64,000 nucleotides of DNA from Ascarosepion bandense (GCA_037127315.1 JBBBDQ010000227.1:472501-536500), one strand, 5' to 3'; shown: positions 21,194 to 31,353, numbered from the stretch's first letter. Notes: generated by a model not told the origin, from the letters alone. Translations and numbers: made by a program.

Positions 21194-21240
<47 letters not shown>
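21190..21240. repeat. (TAA)n tract
   Basis: Perfect AAT trinucleotide run that directly precedes the R4-like copy 1. Confidence 0.95.
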
Positions 21241-21987
21241 TCAAAAACTAAAAAGAAAAAACTTCCCTGCTAATTGATATGGTTTGTCTAGCGGATTGTA
21301 ACATAGCAACCATGGAATTTGAAAAACTATCAAAATATAAAGATCTGTAAATTGAAAAAGAAAAAAATGTGGAAATTGAAAACAAGAACAATACCAGTGA
21401 TAGTAGGGGCACTTGGAATGATAAAAAAATGGAACAAAACAACACATCGAAAGAATTCCTGGAAAACCCTTCTTAAGAGACGTAAAAAATGTTTTGTTAA
21501 GTACAGCTTCTTTTCTCGCGCTTCCCGCCTGTGGAACTCCCTTCCACAAGTCTGCTTTCCCGACAGTTACAATCTCCAGGTGTTTAAATGTAGGGTCAAT
21601 AGACACCTCCTATCACACTAACTCCCAACTATTCTCAGAACACTCTCATCTACCCAACCCTCATTCTCAGTATCCTTACCCGCCTATCACCCACCCTCTG
21701 ACATTTCCTATATTTAATCAGCCTTTCTCCACTCTACGTAGCCCCCTGCGCAGTAGTGGCAGTGACATGCCTTGCTCGGGGTGAAACGCTTATAAAAAAC
21801 AAAAAACAAAAAAAAAAACAACACACACACTAAAGAGAACTTTGTCTATGTAACGCTAGGGATGTTATGGGAGATAGAAAGAACATGAAATGTAGACATA
21901 ACAACGCACCATGACCTACCTTAAATCTTTCCGCAGACTTGGTAGGTAGTGTGACCATAGCATAAATCAAATTATAATGAAAATAAC

Positions 21988-21990
<3 letters not shown>
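21241..21990 (+). mobile_element. R4/Dong-like LINE copy 1, 5'-truncated, interrupted by LINE J
   Basis: It starts right after (AAT)n in the codons for the endonuclease region (CTGCTAATTGATATGG..., equivalent to LLIDMACP of copy 2). It follows copy 2 to GTTAAGTACAGC at 21510, is interrupted by a LINE J 3' end, then resumes at about 21803 with CACACACTAAAGAGAACTTT and the 3' UTR (CCGCAGACTTGGTAGGTAGT). It ends in a second (AAT)n run at 21989-22031. Several in-frame defects. Confidence 0.85.
21511..21802 (+). mobile_element. LINE J 3' end nested in an R4-like copy
   Basis: Begins at TTCTTTTCTCGCGCTTCCCG, encoding [20 protein letters not shown], the C-terminal block of Jockey/CR1 LINEs, then [11 protein letters not shown]. 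The 3' UTR shared with 15150 follows, with an A-rich tail. The flanking R4 sequence picks up where it left off, so the nesting order is clear. Confidence 0.88.

Positions 21991-22031
<41 letters not shown>
21989..22031. repeat. (TAA)n tract between two R4-like copies
   Basis: AAT repeat that forms both the 3' border of copy 1 and the 5' border of copy 2. Confidence 0.95.
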
Positions 22032-22032
<1 letters not shown>

Positions 22033-23921
22033 GTGTGCCACATGACTGGATTTTAAAGACTTTAAATATATACAAGATATCGCCCGTCATCATCAATTTC
22101 ATCAAACAGTGCATGTCTATATGGAAAACAACCCATTACCTCAATCATATAAATGGAACCTATAAGTCTGATGAAATAAACATCAAAAGAGGTATATTTC
22201 AAGGTGATTCTTTATCTCCCTTACTATTCTGCATATCATTAATAGCACTAACCAGTCAACTTAATAAGACAGAATGTGGTTATAAAATAGGCCAAAAGAA
22301 AATAAGCCATCTATTTTACATGGATGACTTAAAGTTATATGCTAAGAATGATAATGAGCTGGAAGGTCTTCTGCAAACTGTAAAATGCTTCAGCGAAGAC
22401 ATTGGAATGAAATTTAATTTGAATAAATGTGCTAAAGCTACAGTTTTACGTGGATCAATACAAGAAACATCCTCAATTAGCCTAGACCCTGCTGTAACAA
22501 TAAAAGTATTGAAACCAGAAGAAGCTTATAAATTCCTAGGTGTAAATGAGAGCGAAAACATTCACCATAAAAAAATGAAAGAAATAGTGCGTAAAGAGTA
22601 CTATAGAAGGCTACGAATGATATTAAAAACTGAATTAAATTCACAGAACAGAGTTATGGCCATTAATAGCCTTGCAATCCCAGTTGTCCAATATAGCTTC
22701 AACATCTTAAACTGGACTCTAAACGACATCAGGCGAATGGATGCTAAAACAAGAAAGCTTCTTTCTAAGCATAAGATGCATCATCCAAAGGCTGATGTAG
22801 ACCGTCTATACATACCCTGCAAAGAAGGTGGAAGGGGTCTTATTCAGCTGGAATTGTCATACAAGACAACAACTATTGGCTTACTAACATACATAGAAAC
22901 AACAAAGGATTGGATGATACAATTAGTAAGGCAACATGAAGAAAGAAAGAAAAAATATTCAATAATAAAAGAAGGCAGTAAATACAAACAAGATTTACAG
23001 TTAGTAGATTCTGTAGAAAAGCAAAACAGAAGCCAAGAACCAACTATTGCGGCAAAAAATATGAAAATGAAAGCCAAAGATAAAGCTCTTGAAAAGATGA
23101 AACAGCGCTGGCAAGACAAACCTCTGCATGGCCAATATCCAGTACGTGCCAATAAATCCAATGTTGACAAAGTTAATACTCATCGATGGTTACGTGCATC
23201 TGGATTAAAGTCTGAAACTGAAGGATTTATACTTGCAGCACAAGACCAAAGTCTTTTCACGAGAAACTTTCAGGCAAATATTATGCATAATAATATGGAT
23301 CCAAAATGCAGGTTTTGTGATAAACACCAAGAAACAATAGACCACCTAATCTCAGGCTGTTCTGTGCTTGCCCCAAACGAATATAAAAATCGCCACGATA
23401 GAGTTGGGCAATATTTACATTGGACAATGTGCAAACATTATGGAAAAGCTGTAAACAAACACTGGTATGAACATCATCCAGCACCGGTTACAGAAATAGA
23501 AGATGTAACCATTCTATGGGATTACACCATCTACACAGACAGAAAAATTGAAGCAAACAGGCCAGACATTATTGTTAAAAACCAGAAGGAGAAAACTTGT
23601 CTATTAATTGATATGGCTTGTCCAGCGGATTGTAACATAGCAATCAAGGAATTTGAAAAACTGTCAAAATATAAAGACCTGGAAATTGAAATAGAAAAAA
23701 TGTGGAAATTGAAAACAAGAGTTGTGCCAGTGATAGTAGGTGCACTTGGAATGATAAAAAATGGAACAAAACAACACATTGAAAGAATCCCTTGGAAACC
23801 CCAGCTTAAGAGATATACAAAAAATTGTCTTATTAAGTACAGCCCACACACTAAGGAAAACTTTATCTATGTAATGCTGGGGATGATAGGGAAGATAGAA
23901 AAACATGAAATGGAGCCATAA
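22032..23921 (+). pseudogene. R4/Dong-like LINE protein: RT, CCHC and restriction-like endonuclease
   Basis: About 629 residues with no stop, beginning SVPHDWIL. These are the residues right after the RT motif A aspartate, so that catalytic residue is lost. Then come GDSLSPLLFC (about 57-66), the catalytic YMDD (95-98) and YKFLGV (165-170). Towards the C-terminus are a C-X2-C-X8-H-X4-C finger (C425, C428, H437, C442), RPDIIV (509-514) and LLIDMACP (523-530). Finger plus RPD...D is the PD-(D/E)XK restriction-like endonuclease arrangement of R2/R4-type LINEs, so I rule out AP-endonuclease families. The upstream AAT repeat reads in frame as Asn. The long intact frame suggests a fairly recent insertion. 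Confidence 0.88.
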
Positions 23922-24010
23922 CAACACGCCACTACCTGCCTTAGGTCTCCCCGCAGACTTGGTTGGTAGTGAGACCAAAGCAGAAATCGAAATATGATGA
24001 AAAATGACAT
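22032..24010 (+). mobile_element. R4/Dong-like LINE copy 2, 5'-truncated
   Basis: The best R4-like copy. It begins abruptly after (AAT)n inside the RT domain and keeps the rest of the ORF plus a 3' UTR of about 80 bp ending in AATGACATAATAATAAAT. Being 5'-truncated fits target-primed reverse transcription, and the (TAA)n neighbours on both sides fit the site preference known for Dong-type elements. Confidence 0.88.
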
Positions 24011-24206
24011 AATAATAAATGAGATTTAAAGAAATTCAAATGTTTCCAAATTAAAATATTTTTGCAAATATATTTTTAGTTATCTGAATTTTTTTCACCA
24101 ACAAACAAAGATTATTGTTAATATTATTACTACTATAACAGTTATTTTTAGTAGGTACACATGTTGACATCCCTATTTTTTTCATTTTATATCAATATCA
24201 ACCGGC
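24011..24206. other. AT-rich spacer
   Basis: No recognised feature. Confidence 0.5.
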
Positions 24207-24318
24207 ATAGATTGAGAATTGTCAGTAACGTGAAAACTCACAGGAATCGAAACTGTTCTCTCATGTTCATCTGCACTCCTATATGCGAAACGTGCACTTA
24301 ACAACTAAGCTACAGGGA
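24207..24318 (-). repeat. tRNA-like sequence
   Basis: Minus strand: GTCCCTGTAGCTTAGTTGTT has a clear D-arm/A-box shape, and ACAGTTTCGATTCCTGT is a good T-arm with a 5 bp stem and B box. About 30 extra bases lie between the anticodon region and the T arm, so it is not a functional tRNA. Probably a tRNA pseudogene or the head of another SINE family. Confidence 0.5.
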
Positions 24319-24825
24319 CTGTGTTGATAAGACGAGCGGGAGGCACAGTTTTCTTTAGTAGAACTGCTTGATCTAAGCCGGTTGATAATAATTTCATTGT
24401 TTAATTTAAAAAATAGGTATGTCAGTATCTATACACACTAAAAATATCGTGCGTAGTAAGAATAATATTAACACTAATATGTGTCTGTGCGCGAAAATTC
24501 AGATATAACTAAAATATATACGCAAAAAAAAAACATCATGAATAAAGACAAAAAGAAAAGTTATATTGACCGACGCGTTTCATCTTGTTTTCCATATATA
24601 TAGATATATATATACGTGTGTGTGTGTGCGTGTGTGTGTGTGAGTGTGTGTGTGTGTGTGTGTGTCAACTGAATGTGTGCGTTTATGAGTCAGTAAAGTT
24701 AATCTGTGAAAAGAAGTATGTACGTGTCACACATGATTTCTCTCAACACATTCATTCATAACTGATTCTCTCATTTTATTTATAAAAGAAAATTCGTTCC
24801 TTCACTTGTTACGTATTTTGAACGG

Positions 24826-24863
<38 letters not shown>

Positions 24864-24879
24864 CTGTAATATATTTAAT
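24319..24879. other. Spacer with (GT)n and (TA)n tracts
   Basis: (TA)n/(GT)n at about 24594-24665 and (TA)n at 24826-24862. No gene seen. Confidence 0.7.
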
Positions 24880-25093
24880 TTAACATTTTCGCGACAAAGA
24901 ACTTCTAATATTTCGGAATCATACTTTTACTATAACTCCAACTTTAAATGATTAATTTTGGGGTACCTAACGGAAAAAAAATATTAAAGTTTTTTTTTTT
25001 CCGTTAGTCGCCACAAAAATGTTCTCTTTAAGATGAAGTCATAGTAAAATATGATTACAAAACATGGGAAATTCTATGTCGCGAAAATGTTAA
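24880..25093. mobile_element. TTAA-flanked MITE (piggyBac-like target)
   Basis: TTAA at 24880-24883 and 25090-25093 flanks a 206 bp palindromic element starting CATTTTCGCGACA and ending TGTCGCGAAAATG. The arms continue as an imperfect inverted repeat for roughly 100 bp each, up to ACGGAAAAAAAA near the centre. TTAA duplication is the piggyBac signature. The superfamily assignment rests on that alone. Confidence 0.6.
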
Positions 25094-25189
25094 ATTAATT
25101 ATTACACAATAATACTTAGCGCTACTTTTATATTGAGCTCAGTAAAATTAAAAATAAAGGCTAAGGAACAGTAAATTTCTTATTATCTT

Positions 25190-25885
25190 TTTATTCAACA
25201 CACTGCGCCTCTTCGGCCTCACACTCTCAGCCGACCTCAACGACTACATCTAATTAATAGCTACATTCACTGTTAGGAAAACTGGATCACTGTGTCGGAC
25301 CAGAAAGTTCTCGTCAGAATCCATCTTGAACATATACATATCTACCATTTATTCGTGCGTTGAATACTGTTGCAGTATCTGAATCGGTGCTCCTGCTATT
25401 CATCTCGGGGTTCTCGATAAAATTCAGAGGAGGATCTGCAATGTAATTGATCCCGATTTAGCAGCACGACATCAATCACTTTCTCAACCACGGGATGCGG
25501 CTTGTCTCTCTTTTCTACAAATATTTTCATTGCTTCTGCTTTGATCAGCTTATTTCTCTGGTGCCTGTCTACACGAATTTGTTTTAGCAACTAGATTTGC
25601 AGCTAGGTCCCAGCCATTTACAGTCAAAACAGTAAAGTGTAGCTACCTCTTTTACTCTATTAGTTTCTTTTCTCGCACTTTCCGCATGTGGAACTTTCTT
25701 CTGTATACTTGCTTTCTTGCTAGCTACAATCTCCAAGAGTTTAAGTGCATCGTCGATTGACATTTTTATGCACTTGTTTTCTTTTTTTCTCAGACTCACC
25801 ATGTACTTAGTTTTGTTTTTCCTCACTCACGTAACCCATGCGCATCAGTGGCAGTACTGTCTTGCTTTGGGTGAAACGATTATAT
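25190..25885 (+). pseudogene. LINE J 3' half, decayed
   Basis: Frames interrupted by stops read LRLFGLTLSADLNDYI, CVEYCC, HLGVLDKIQRRICNVIDPDL and LSLFYKYFHCFCFDQLISL, then FLALSACGTFF. These match the C-terminal LINE J blocks seen at 40560-40960 and 21511. The 3' UTR ends GCTTTGGGTGAAACGATTAT and an A-rich tail at about 25885. The RT core is absent. Confidence 0.85.
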
Positions 25886-26002
25886 AAATAAAAATTAGCG
25901 ATGAGGAAAATTGTGTGGAGCCAAAATTGCTGACAGTCAGTGGAATACAGATAAAAAGGCATTTAAGGGAAGCAGACTTTGTAATGAACTTTTTTTTTTT
26001 TA

Positions 26003-26335
26003 ATCATTTCACCCCGAGCAAGGCGGAAACGCCACTGATGTGCAGGGAGCTACATAAATGTAAAAAGATTAATTAGAAAAGATTGAGGAGTACAAGCTAG
26101 TTAGAAAGGAACAATAGAAAGCTGAGAAAGAAGGTGCGATGACAGATACATAGGAGGAGAGAAAGGGAAGGTTATACAGGGGTGGGGGAGAGAGCTAGAG
26201 GCCAGTGGTTAGTAGATGAGTATTAACTTTGCATTTAAATTTCTGGAGGTTGTAGCCGTCAGGAAAGCAAGAATACGGGAGTGAGTTCCACAGGCGGGAA
26301 GTGCGAGAGAGGAAGCTGCAGGAGTAGCTCGATAT
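26003..26335 (-). mobile_element. LINE J 3' end fragment
   Basis: Minus-strand equivalent of 21511-21802. Its 3' end (TTTCCGCCTTGCTCGGGGTG) is at 26003-26040, and coding for the WNSLP-type block lies near 26270-26320. It faces the plus-strand LINE J copy ending at 25885, so two 3' ends point at each other 120 bp apart. Confidence 0.85.
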
Positions 26336-26367
26336 AAAAAAATGAAGCATTAGAAAATTCATAAATG

Positions 26368-26820
26368 TAAAAGTTTGTCGCTTAGTTGATTGATGTTACC
26401 TAAAGCATCCTGACACCAGTGTTTCGTAGCGGACATTTCCAGTCACTCTTCAGGGGCGTTTGATTTTGTAGTCGTGGATGTTTGCTGTTGGTATAAAAAC
26501 AAATTAGAGAAATAGAACAAAATTAGAAAACAGTAGCAATAGCTCAAAACATGACAAATTTAAAAAAATAAAGAGAGAAAAAATAGAAGAGAAAAAAGAG
26601 GCAAGACAAAAGGACAAATGACCACGACACGCTATACATCCGAACACGTGCAAAAATTGGAAGCACAGCAAACTTACACCAGCAATATAAAAAACGAAAC
26701 ATTTTAAAAATATTTAGAGTAAATTGAGAAAACCCCGAAGAGTGGTAGGATACATCTGTCTACGAAACTCTGGAGTCTGGATATTAAATATAACATCGAT
26801 CAGCTAAGTGACAAGATTTT
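26368..26820 (-). mobile_element. Possible Penelope-like remnant with inverted ends
   Basis: A 16 bp motif, TTGTCRCTTAGYTGAT, occurs at about 26382 and in inverse form at about 26797, enclosing a hammerhead-like motif (26412-26463) and AT/A-rich sequence without coding frames. A related end occurs at 29478-29590. The class assignment is tentative. Confidence 0.35.
26412..26463 (-). ncRNA. Hammerhead-ribozyme-like motif
   Basis: The minus strand reads CTGAAGA, then about 20 nt that can form a weak stem II, then GAAACAC, TG, GTGTC. Stem III would be ACAC/GUGU with a 2-nt loop, followed by a canonical GUC cleavage triplet. CUGANGA and GAAA are both present. Stem I and stem II contain mismatches, so I call it only a candidate. 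Confidence 0.4.
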
Positions 26821-26837
26821 ACTTTTACCCCATTTGT

Positions 26838-26838
26838 C

Positions 26839-26873
<35 letters not shown>
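26838..26873. repeat. (TA)n tract
   Basis: Short TA repeat with one GTA interruption. Confidence 0.9.
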
Positions 26874-27720
26874 AAGACCTTGAATAAGTTCTCGCTGATT
26901 TTTCATGAAAAGTAATATTTTGTTGACAAAAATTAGTAAGAAACATGTCACTGAAAGTATTGTCTATGGCTAGCCACTATTTTTCTCATCTTTCTGTCAG
27001 CATTAGAATTCCTCGTCGGAAAAAGACTCGTTTTTTTAAGCTAACTACGTGTCGATCAATTTTTGAGGCATCTTTAGAATGAAAGTACTGCTCAGCCAAG
27101 CCATGTGCCATCGATCGTAACACGCGATAATCAGACGAGGCAATGTCTGATGAATACGGTGGGTCGAGTGGAATTTCTCATTTAAGCGTTTTCAAATAGG
27201 TTTTCACTCGTTTTGTAACATATTGCTAAGGTTGACATGCTGTAAAATCACCTTGTCGAGTTTCTGCTCGTATAGCAGCCGTTTTATCTGCAATGTTCTG
27301 CTTAAACGCATCTATTATAAATGATAGACATCTCCCGTGATATTTTTGGTCGGTTTGAGTAGCTCATAGTAAACTACACCCAGCTGATGCCATCAAATAC
27401 AGAGTAGAAGCTTTGAACCGTGGATATTAAGCTTTGCCGTCGATGTTGATGCATGGTTGGGCTTACCCAACGATCTTCTACGCTAAGGGTTATCGTGGTG
27501 TATCCACTACGCCACAAAACATGACAAAACGTAGTTAGACGTCTCTCGGATTTAACTTATACGGCCACCAATGTCCATGTTTTTGAATCATACGTAATGC
27601 TTTCAAAGGTTTCGAAACTGTTGTTAATAATTCTGAAGTTCAACTCGCGCCTGACATGAATCTTTATGAAGTAGTGCCTCCAATTTTTTCTCTTCAACTA
27701 TTTAGATGTGCCAGAGTGTT
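26874..27720 (-). pseudogene. Mariner transposase pseudogene
   Basis: Reading 27720 to 26874 on the minus strand gives, with stops and shifts: LEALLHKDSCQARVEL (N-terminal helix-turn-helix region), NPRDV, then VSPTMHQH and FDGISWV..FTMSYSNRP (catalytic core), then LDPPYSSDIASSDYRVLRSM, the block with the final catalytic Asp in mariners, and DRHVVSLKKRVFFRRGI...LTERWEK at the C-terminus. Nearly full length but multiply broken. Terminal repeats are not clear, though an AGAACTTATTCAAGG end lies near 26880. Confidence 0.88.
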
Positions 27721-27784
27721 CTTTATTTTTAACATCAAAATAATTATTTTTGAAGCGTCTGAATCAATTTAAAAATTAGTTGCA

Positions 27785-27880
27785 AATCTGGTAGCTAAAA
27801 CAAATTCGTGTAGACAGGCACCATGGGAAATAAGCTGATTAAAGCAGAAGCAATGAAAATATTTGTAGAAAAGACAGATG
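27785..27880 (-). mobile_element. LINE J coding scrap
   Basis: The minus strand matches 25508-25600: CTTTTCTACAAATATTTTCA, then GCTTCTGCTTTAATCAGC and CTACACGAATTTGTTTTAGC. It is 5' adjacent to the mariner relic and may be what remains of the mariner's insertion site. Confidence 0.75.
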
Positions 27881-29085
27881 TTGTTTTGCTGTAGGTCTCA
27901 ACAAGAATTTTGAAACCACTGCAGGTTTCTTTTGAATAAAGTAGTGAAGTAAATTTCCCCGCAAATATACTTTCTTTAGCACGAAATCTGACATGTTTAA
28001 CGCTATGAAAAACAATTGTGTTTAAGCATAAAACAGACTGTTGCTGCTAGTTGTTGACCTCAAATCTACTTTATATTATATGAGAGAAGTTCCTGAAAAA
28101 CTCTTGGATCAACCCACTTCAAGAAACTTGCAGAATGTTGTGCTGAACAGCAATGTGAACATGGAGAATATCTAGGTCTCATTGCATTAAGTTAATCTCG
28201 GTAGAACTGGGGATTTTTCAGCCCTACCTCGTGTATAAATAACATGTATCGTTCTTTTGAGCAATATATGATAAATGTGAAAATGTCTAATTGAATTATC
28301 TAACATCCTGATGAGCGGATTAAATGCTGGAAACTTTATGTTGAGAAGATAAGCTCTCGAAATTTTTATCTTGTTTATCGTGTATATTACAGTAATTGAT
28401 GGCGAATAAAACTACTGGCTAAAATTCTTTGGCAACCACGCGATCAACACAGACGCTATCCTTCTCAATAATCTGTGCATCACAGGTGATCTTCTTTTCC
28501 TTCCCTGCTGAGCAAAGAATAATCACAGCGCCACACAAAGTACATTTTACATATGTGGCTCATATATAAACGTGAAGATATTTTTCAATATTAAACTTTG
28601 AATTATGAAAGTCAAATTTACTTTAATATGAGAGATAAAAAAAAACGCAATGTAGGAAATTTATTTTTTGAAAAAAAATATCTAATCCTATCAATCTTCG
28701 CGAATATATTTGACACGAAGATACAATAATCAAATTGATTCTTAATGTACACCTTATTATGGTTGAGTTAAACAAATTTTGCAACATGGAAATGGGGGTG
28801 TTTTTTATTTATTTATTATTTTTTTTTAGAAAGAGGAAAGACGCAGGAGTTAGTTTTTGTGAAAACAGAACCAACAGATCTTCTGCCAATATATCGCGTT
28901 AGATCTAATAAAAAGACAACAAACAAAACAAAAACAACAACTAAACAAGGCAAACGAAAGTAATAATTTTTGAAATTTAATGACTAATGTTTTCATTTTC
29001 GTTCTTTCCTTTTGGAAATCTGCCATCTTTATCTCCAGTTCGACCAGAATTAAATCACTCACTGACACATTTCCTGAACAGAGGA
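27881..29085. other. No recognised feature
   Basis: AT-rich. Near 28310 CCTGATGAGCGG...GGAAACTTTATGTTGAG is faintly hammerhead-like but lacks a stem II. No gene seen. The frames at 28850-29281 overlap a microsatellite and SINE C. Confidence 0.5.
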
Positions 29086-29108
29086 AAGTATATATATATA
29101 TATATATA

Positions 29109-29412
29109 GTTATCCGCAGACAGATCTGCTTCGCTGTATCACAGCTCATCAGTACGGTTAGACTCCGATTGCTTTTAACCCAGGATTGAAACCCAACCGA
29201 ATTGGCGTCAGTCGGCGATTCTACCTCTGGGCTATGGGCGTTCGGCAGAAGAAGGCAGACTTTTAGCATGTATATTATCACTATACACGCCCAATAGCCA
29301 GAGTGCTCTAATTCATTTGTGAATGAGCAATGCGTGCATGCGAGAGTGGCTACTGTTTTTCAAAGTCTACCATTCTTCTAGAGTGCTCAATCAGGGTGTG
29401 AGAGCGTAAATA
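29109..29412 (-). repeat. tRNA-derived SINE (family C), full-length
   Basis: Minus strand: 5' AATCGGAG-rich unit of about 120 bp, then ATAGCCCAGAGGTAGAATCG (A box), GGTTGGGTTTCAATCCTGGG (B box), AAAGCAATCGGAGTCTAACC, and the end GATACAGCGAAGCAGATCTG, TCTGCGGATAACTATATATA. The (TA)n tail lies at 29090-29108. Pol III A and B boxes are both well formed. Confidence 0.85.
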
Positions 29413-29458
29413 ATCATCCGCAGACATCTGTTTCGCTGTATCACAGCTCATCAGTATA
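29413..29458 (-). repeat. SINE C terminal module, extra copy
   Basis: ATCATCCGCAGACATCTGTT, then CGCTGTATCACAGCTCATCA. It repeats the SINE C 3' module directly against the 5' end of the 29109-29412 copy, so the module stands at both ends. It is followed by a short TA run. Confidence 0.85.
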
Positions 29459-29469
29459 TATATGATTAA

Positions 29470-29595
29470 TACAAATAAAATTTGTCACTTAGCTGATTGA
29501 TTTTATATTCAGCACATTCTACTTCCGAGCTTCGTAAGCGAATTTTTTTTTACAGTCATTCAGTTCACTCGTTAGGATGTTTTACTAGTTGACTA
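29470..29595 (+). repeat. Fragment related to the 26368 element end
   Basis: AATTTGTCACTTAGCTGATT and CTTCGTAAGCGAATT align with 26378-26470, including the positions of its hammerhead-like motif, but CTTCAGG is mutated. Confidence 0.4.
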
Positions 29596-30065
29596 CCGTT
29601 GCTCTCACTTTTCATTGTCTTTATATTAAGTCTGATGTAATGGATTTATGCGCTACTTATTGGTGTTAGGCTGACTGCTTTCCTCATTTTGAGTATGCGT
29701 TTTTGTGTGTGCATGCCTGCAAAGTGTGTATGTACACATGTGTCAAATTTCATGGTTATTTATCTGTTTCATTATTTTCTTGTCTTCTTAAACTATTTTC
29801 CTATTCATTCTTTTTTTTTTCTTCTTGGACTCTGAATATCAGAAACGTTGTTGAATTCACGATTAATAAGAAAGATCAATTAAGAGCCTCAGTTGTAAAT
29901 TTTCAGTTGTGATCTCAATCTCGACTGGGAACGTTATATTTTTAACTTTCTGCTAGTTTTGGTAAATAACTGTTTAGTAAAAAAATGGAAACGTTGAAGA
30001 ATATGTTGCTCCGGGGTTTTTTTTGTCCTAGACCAATGAAAAGGTTAGTGGCTAAAACCATATCA
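29596..30065. other. No recognised feature
   Basis: T-rich and unassigned. Confidence 0.5.
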
Positions 30066-30253
30066 GGATGGGGCCTGGAGGTAACCCATCTAGTGTTGGT
30101 GTCACAATAAAAACACCCTTGGTAACCCTGGCGAAGCATCATGTATTCAGCTATTTGACAAGATTATGGATTTCTGCGCCAGGGTTCTAAATGCACAGGG
30201 AATACTGGAGGGGTGTAGTGAGTTCTATCTCGGCCAAGGCCGCAAGACGACGA
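30066..30253 (+). repeat. Inverted repeat, left arm
   Basis: Pairs with 30990-31190 on the other strand (about 185 bp). The plus-strand reading resembles KTPLVTLAKHHVFSYLTRLW, and the right arm read on the minus strand gives KNTPLVAPSEASSIQLFDKI, so the arms may derive from coding sequence. Confidence 0.8.
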
Positions 30254-30525
30254 GTCGCTAATATAAGCGAGGCAGAATATCAGAAATTGATTTGTAAATG
30301 TTAAAATTTGCTTTGATTAAACGTTCAGAAGTTATCTCAAAATTCAGACACAAGAATATTTTTTTTACTTCGTACGTTACTTAAAAATCAAAAACTAAAA
30401 ACGAATACACGCTATATACAACAAAACATAATGTAAGCTACTTAACACAACACTGATACATTAAGCTAAACAAATAAAATACCAACCCCGAAAAAACTAA
30501 TAAATAAAAATTAATACCAAAAATC

Positions 30526-30824
30526 GTTCGTTGTGGTGAAGTGAGTATCGGCTCGGAACGAGAAATAGGAGAGCCGAGATCGAATTCCAGTTGAATACAT
30601 TGCATTCACTTACGCTCAAATACTCTTTGGAAATGTATTAATCCGTATCTTCCTTCCAGCTATGGGTTGAATAGTGGGACAGATTAGGTTCTACAGCCTT
30701 GCTTGGCAACCACTCTACCGCAAAAAGTAATGGCAACCTACTGCGAGAAAATCATCTACCCAGTCAGTCAGGTCTCTTTCGAGACTTGACTGCATAAACG
30801 TGTTTCACTTAATTGACTGACTGA
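30526..30824 (+). repeat. tRNA-derived SINE (family A), full-length
   Basis: Head GTTGTGGTGAAGTGAGTATC, B box CGAGATCGAATTCCAG, body CACTTACGCTCAAATACTC, and 3' end CACTTAATTGACTGACTGA. Lies between the arms of the inverted repeat. Confidence 0.9.
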
Positions 30825-30989
30825 AATAAAATAACACACAAGTTAACAAACTAGGAATTTACATATAAACATAAGTAAATATAATATTAATCAACAACAA
30901 AGTAATTAATAATGAATTCGATTCCACAATTATTTCTATTGAATAGTCTCTCGATTAATTTGAAATATAATCGTTACCGTCCACCCATT

Positions 30990-31190
30990 CGTCGTCGTCC
31001 TGCGGTCGAGATAGAACTCACTACACACCCTCCAGTATTTCCTGCGCATTTGGAACCCTGCTGCAGTTCATAGCGAAATTCATAATCTTGTCAAATAGCT
31101 GAATACTTGATGCTTCGCTAGGGGCTACCAAGGGTGTGTTTTTTTTATTGTGACACCAACACTGGATGGGTTGCCTTCCAGACCCCAGCC
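30990..31190 (-). repeat. Inverted repeat, right arm (coding-like)
   Basis: Minus-strand open frame containing KNTPLVAPSEASSIQLFDKI and RVPNAQEILEGVCSEFYL. The left arm preserves the same words in a decayed form (YWRGVVSSISAK). I do not recognise the protein. Confidence 0.75.
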
Positions 31191-31346
31191 TGTTATTTAA
31201 CCAATAACTGGAGGGAAGTGACGAATTTATACCTTTCCCAAGGATACTAGTGCTCAAGTGAATGTAGGGTACTCGACTGGAATTCGAACTCGGCTCACCG
31301 ATTTCTCTTACCAAGCCATCATCCACTGCACCACAACGGACATCCG
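31191..31346 (-). repeat. SINE A-type tRNA part of a 5S-tRNA composite SINE
   Basis: The minus strand carries TTGTGGTGCAGTGGATGATG, a B box GAGTTCGAATTCCAG, and the CTTGAGCACTAGTATCCTTG body. It lies directly downstream of the 5S-like unit at 31354-31470 in the same orientation. The 3' half is missing where the inverted-repeat arm starts. Confidence 0.85.
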
Positions 31347-31353
31347 TCACTGA

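Noticed and set aside
28310..28360. CCTGATGAGCGG...GGAAAC as another hammerhead
   Set aside because: No pairing stem II and no GUH after the GAAA block.
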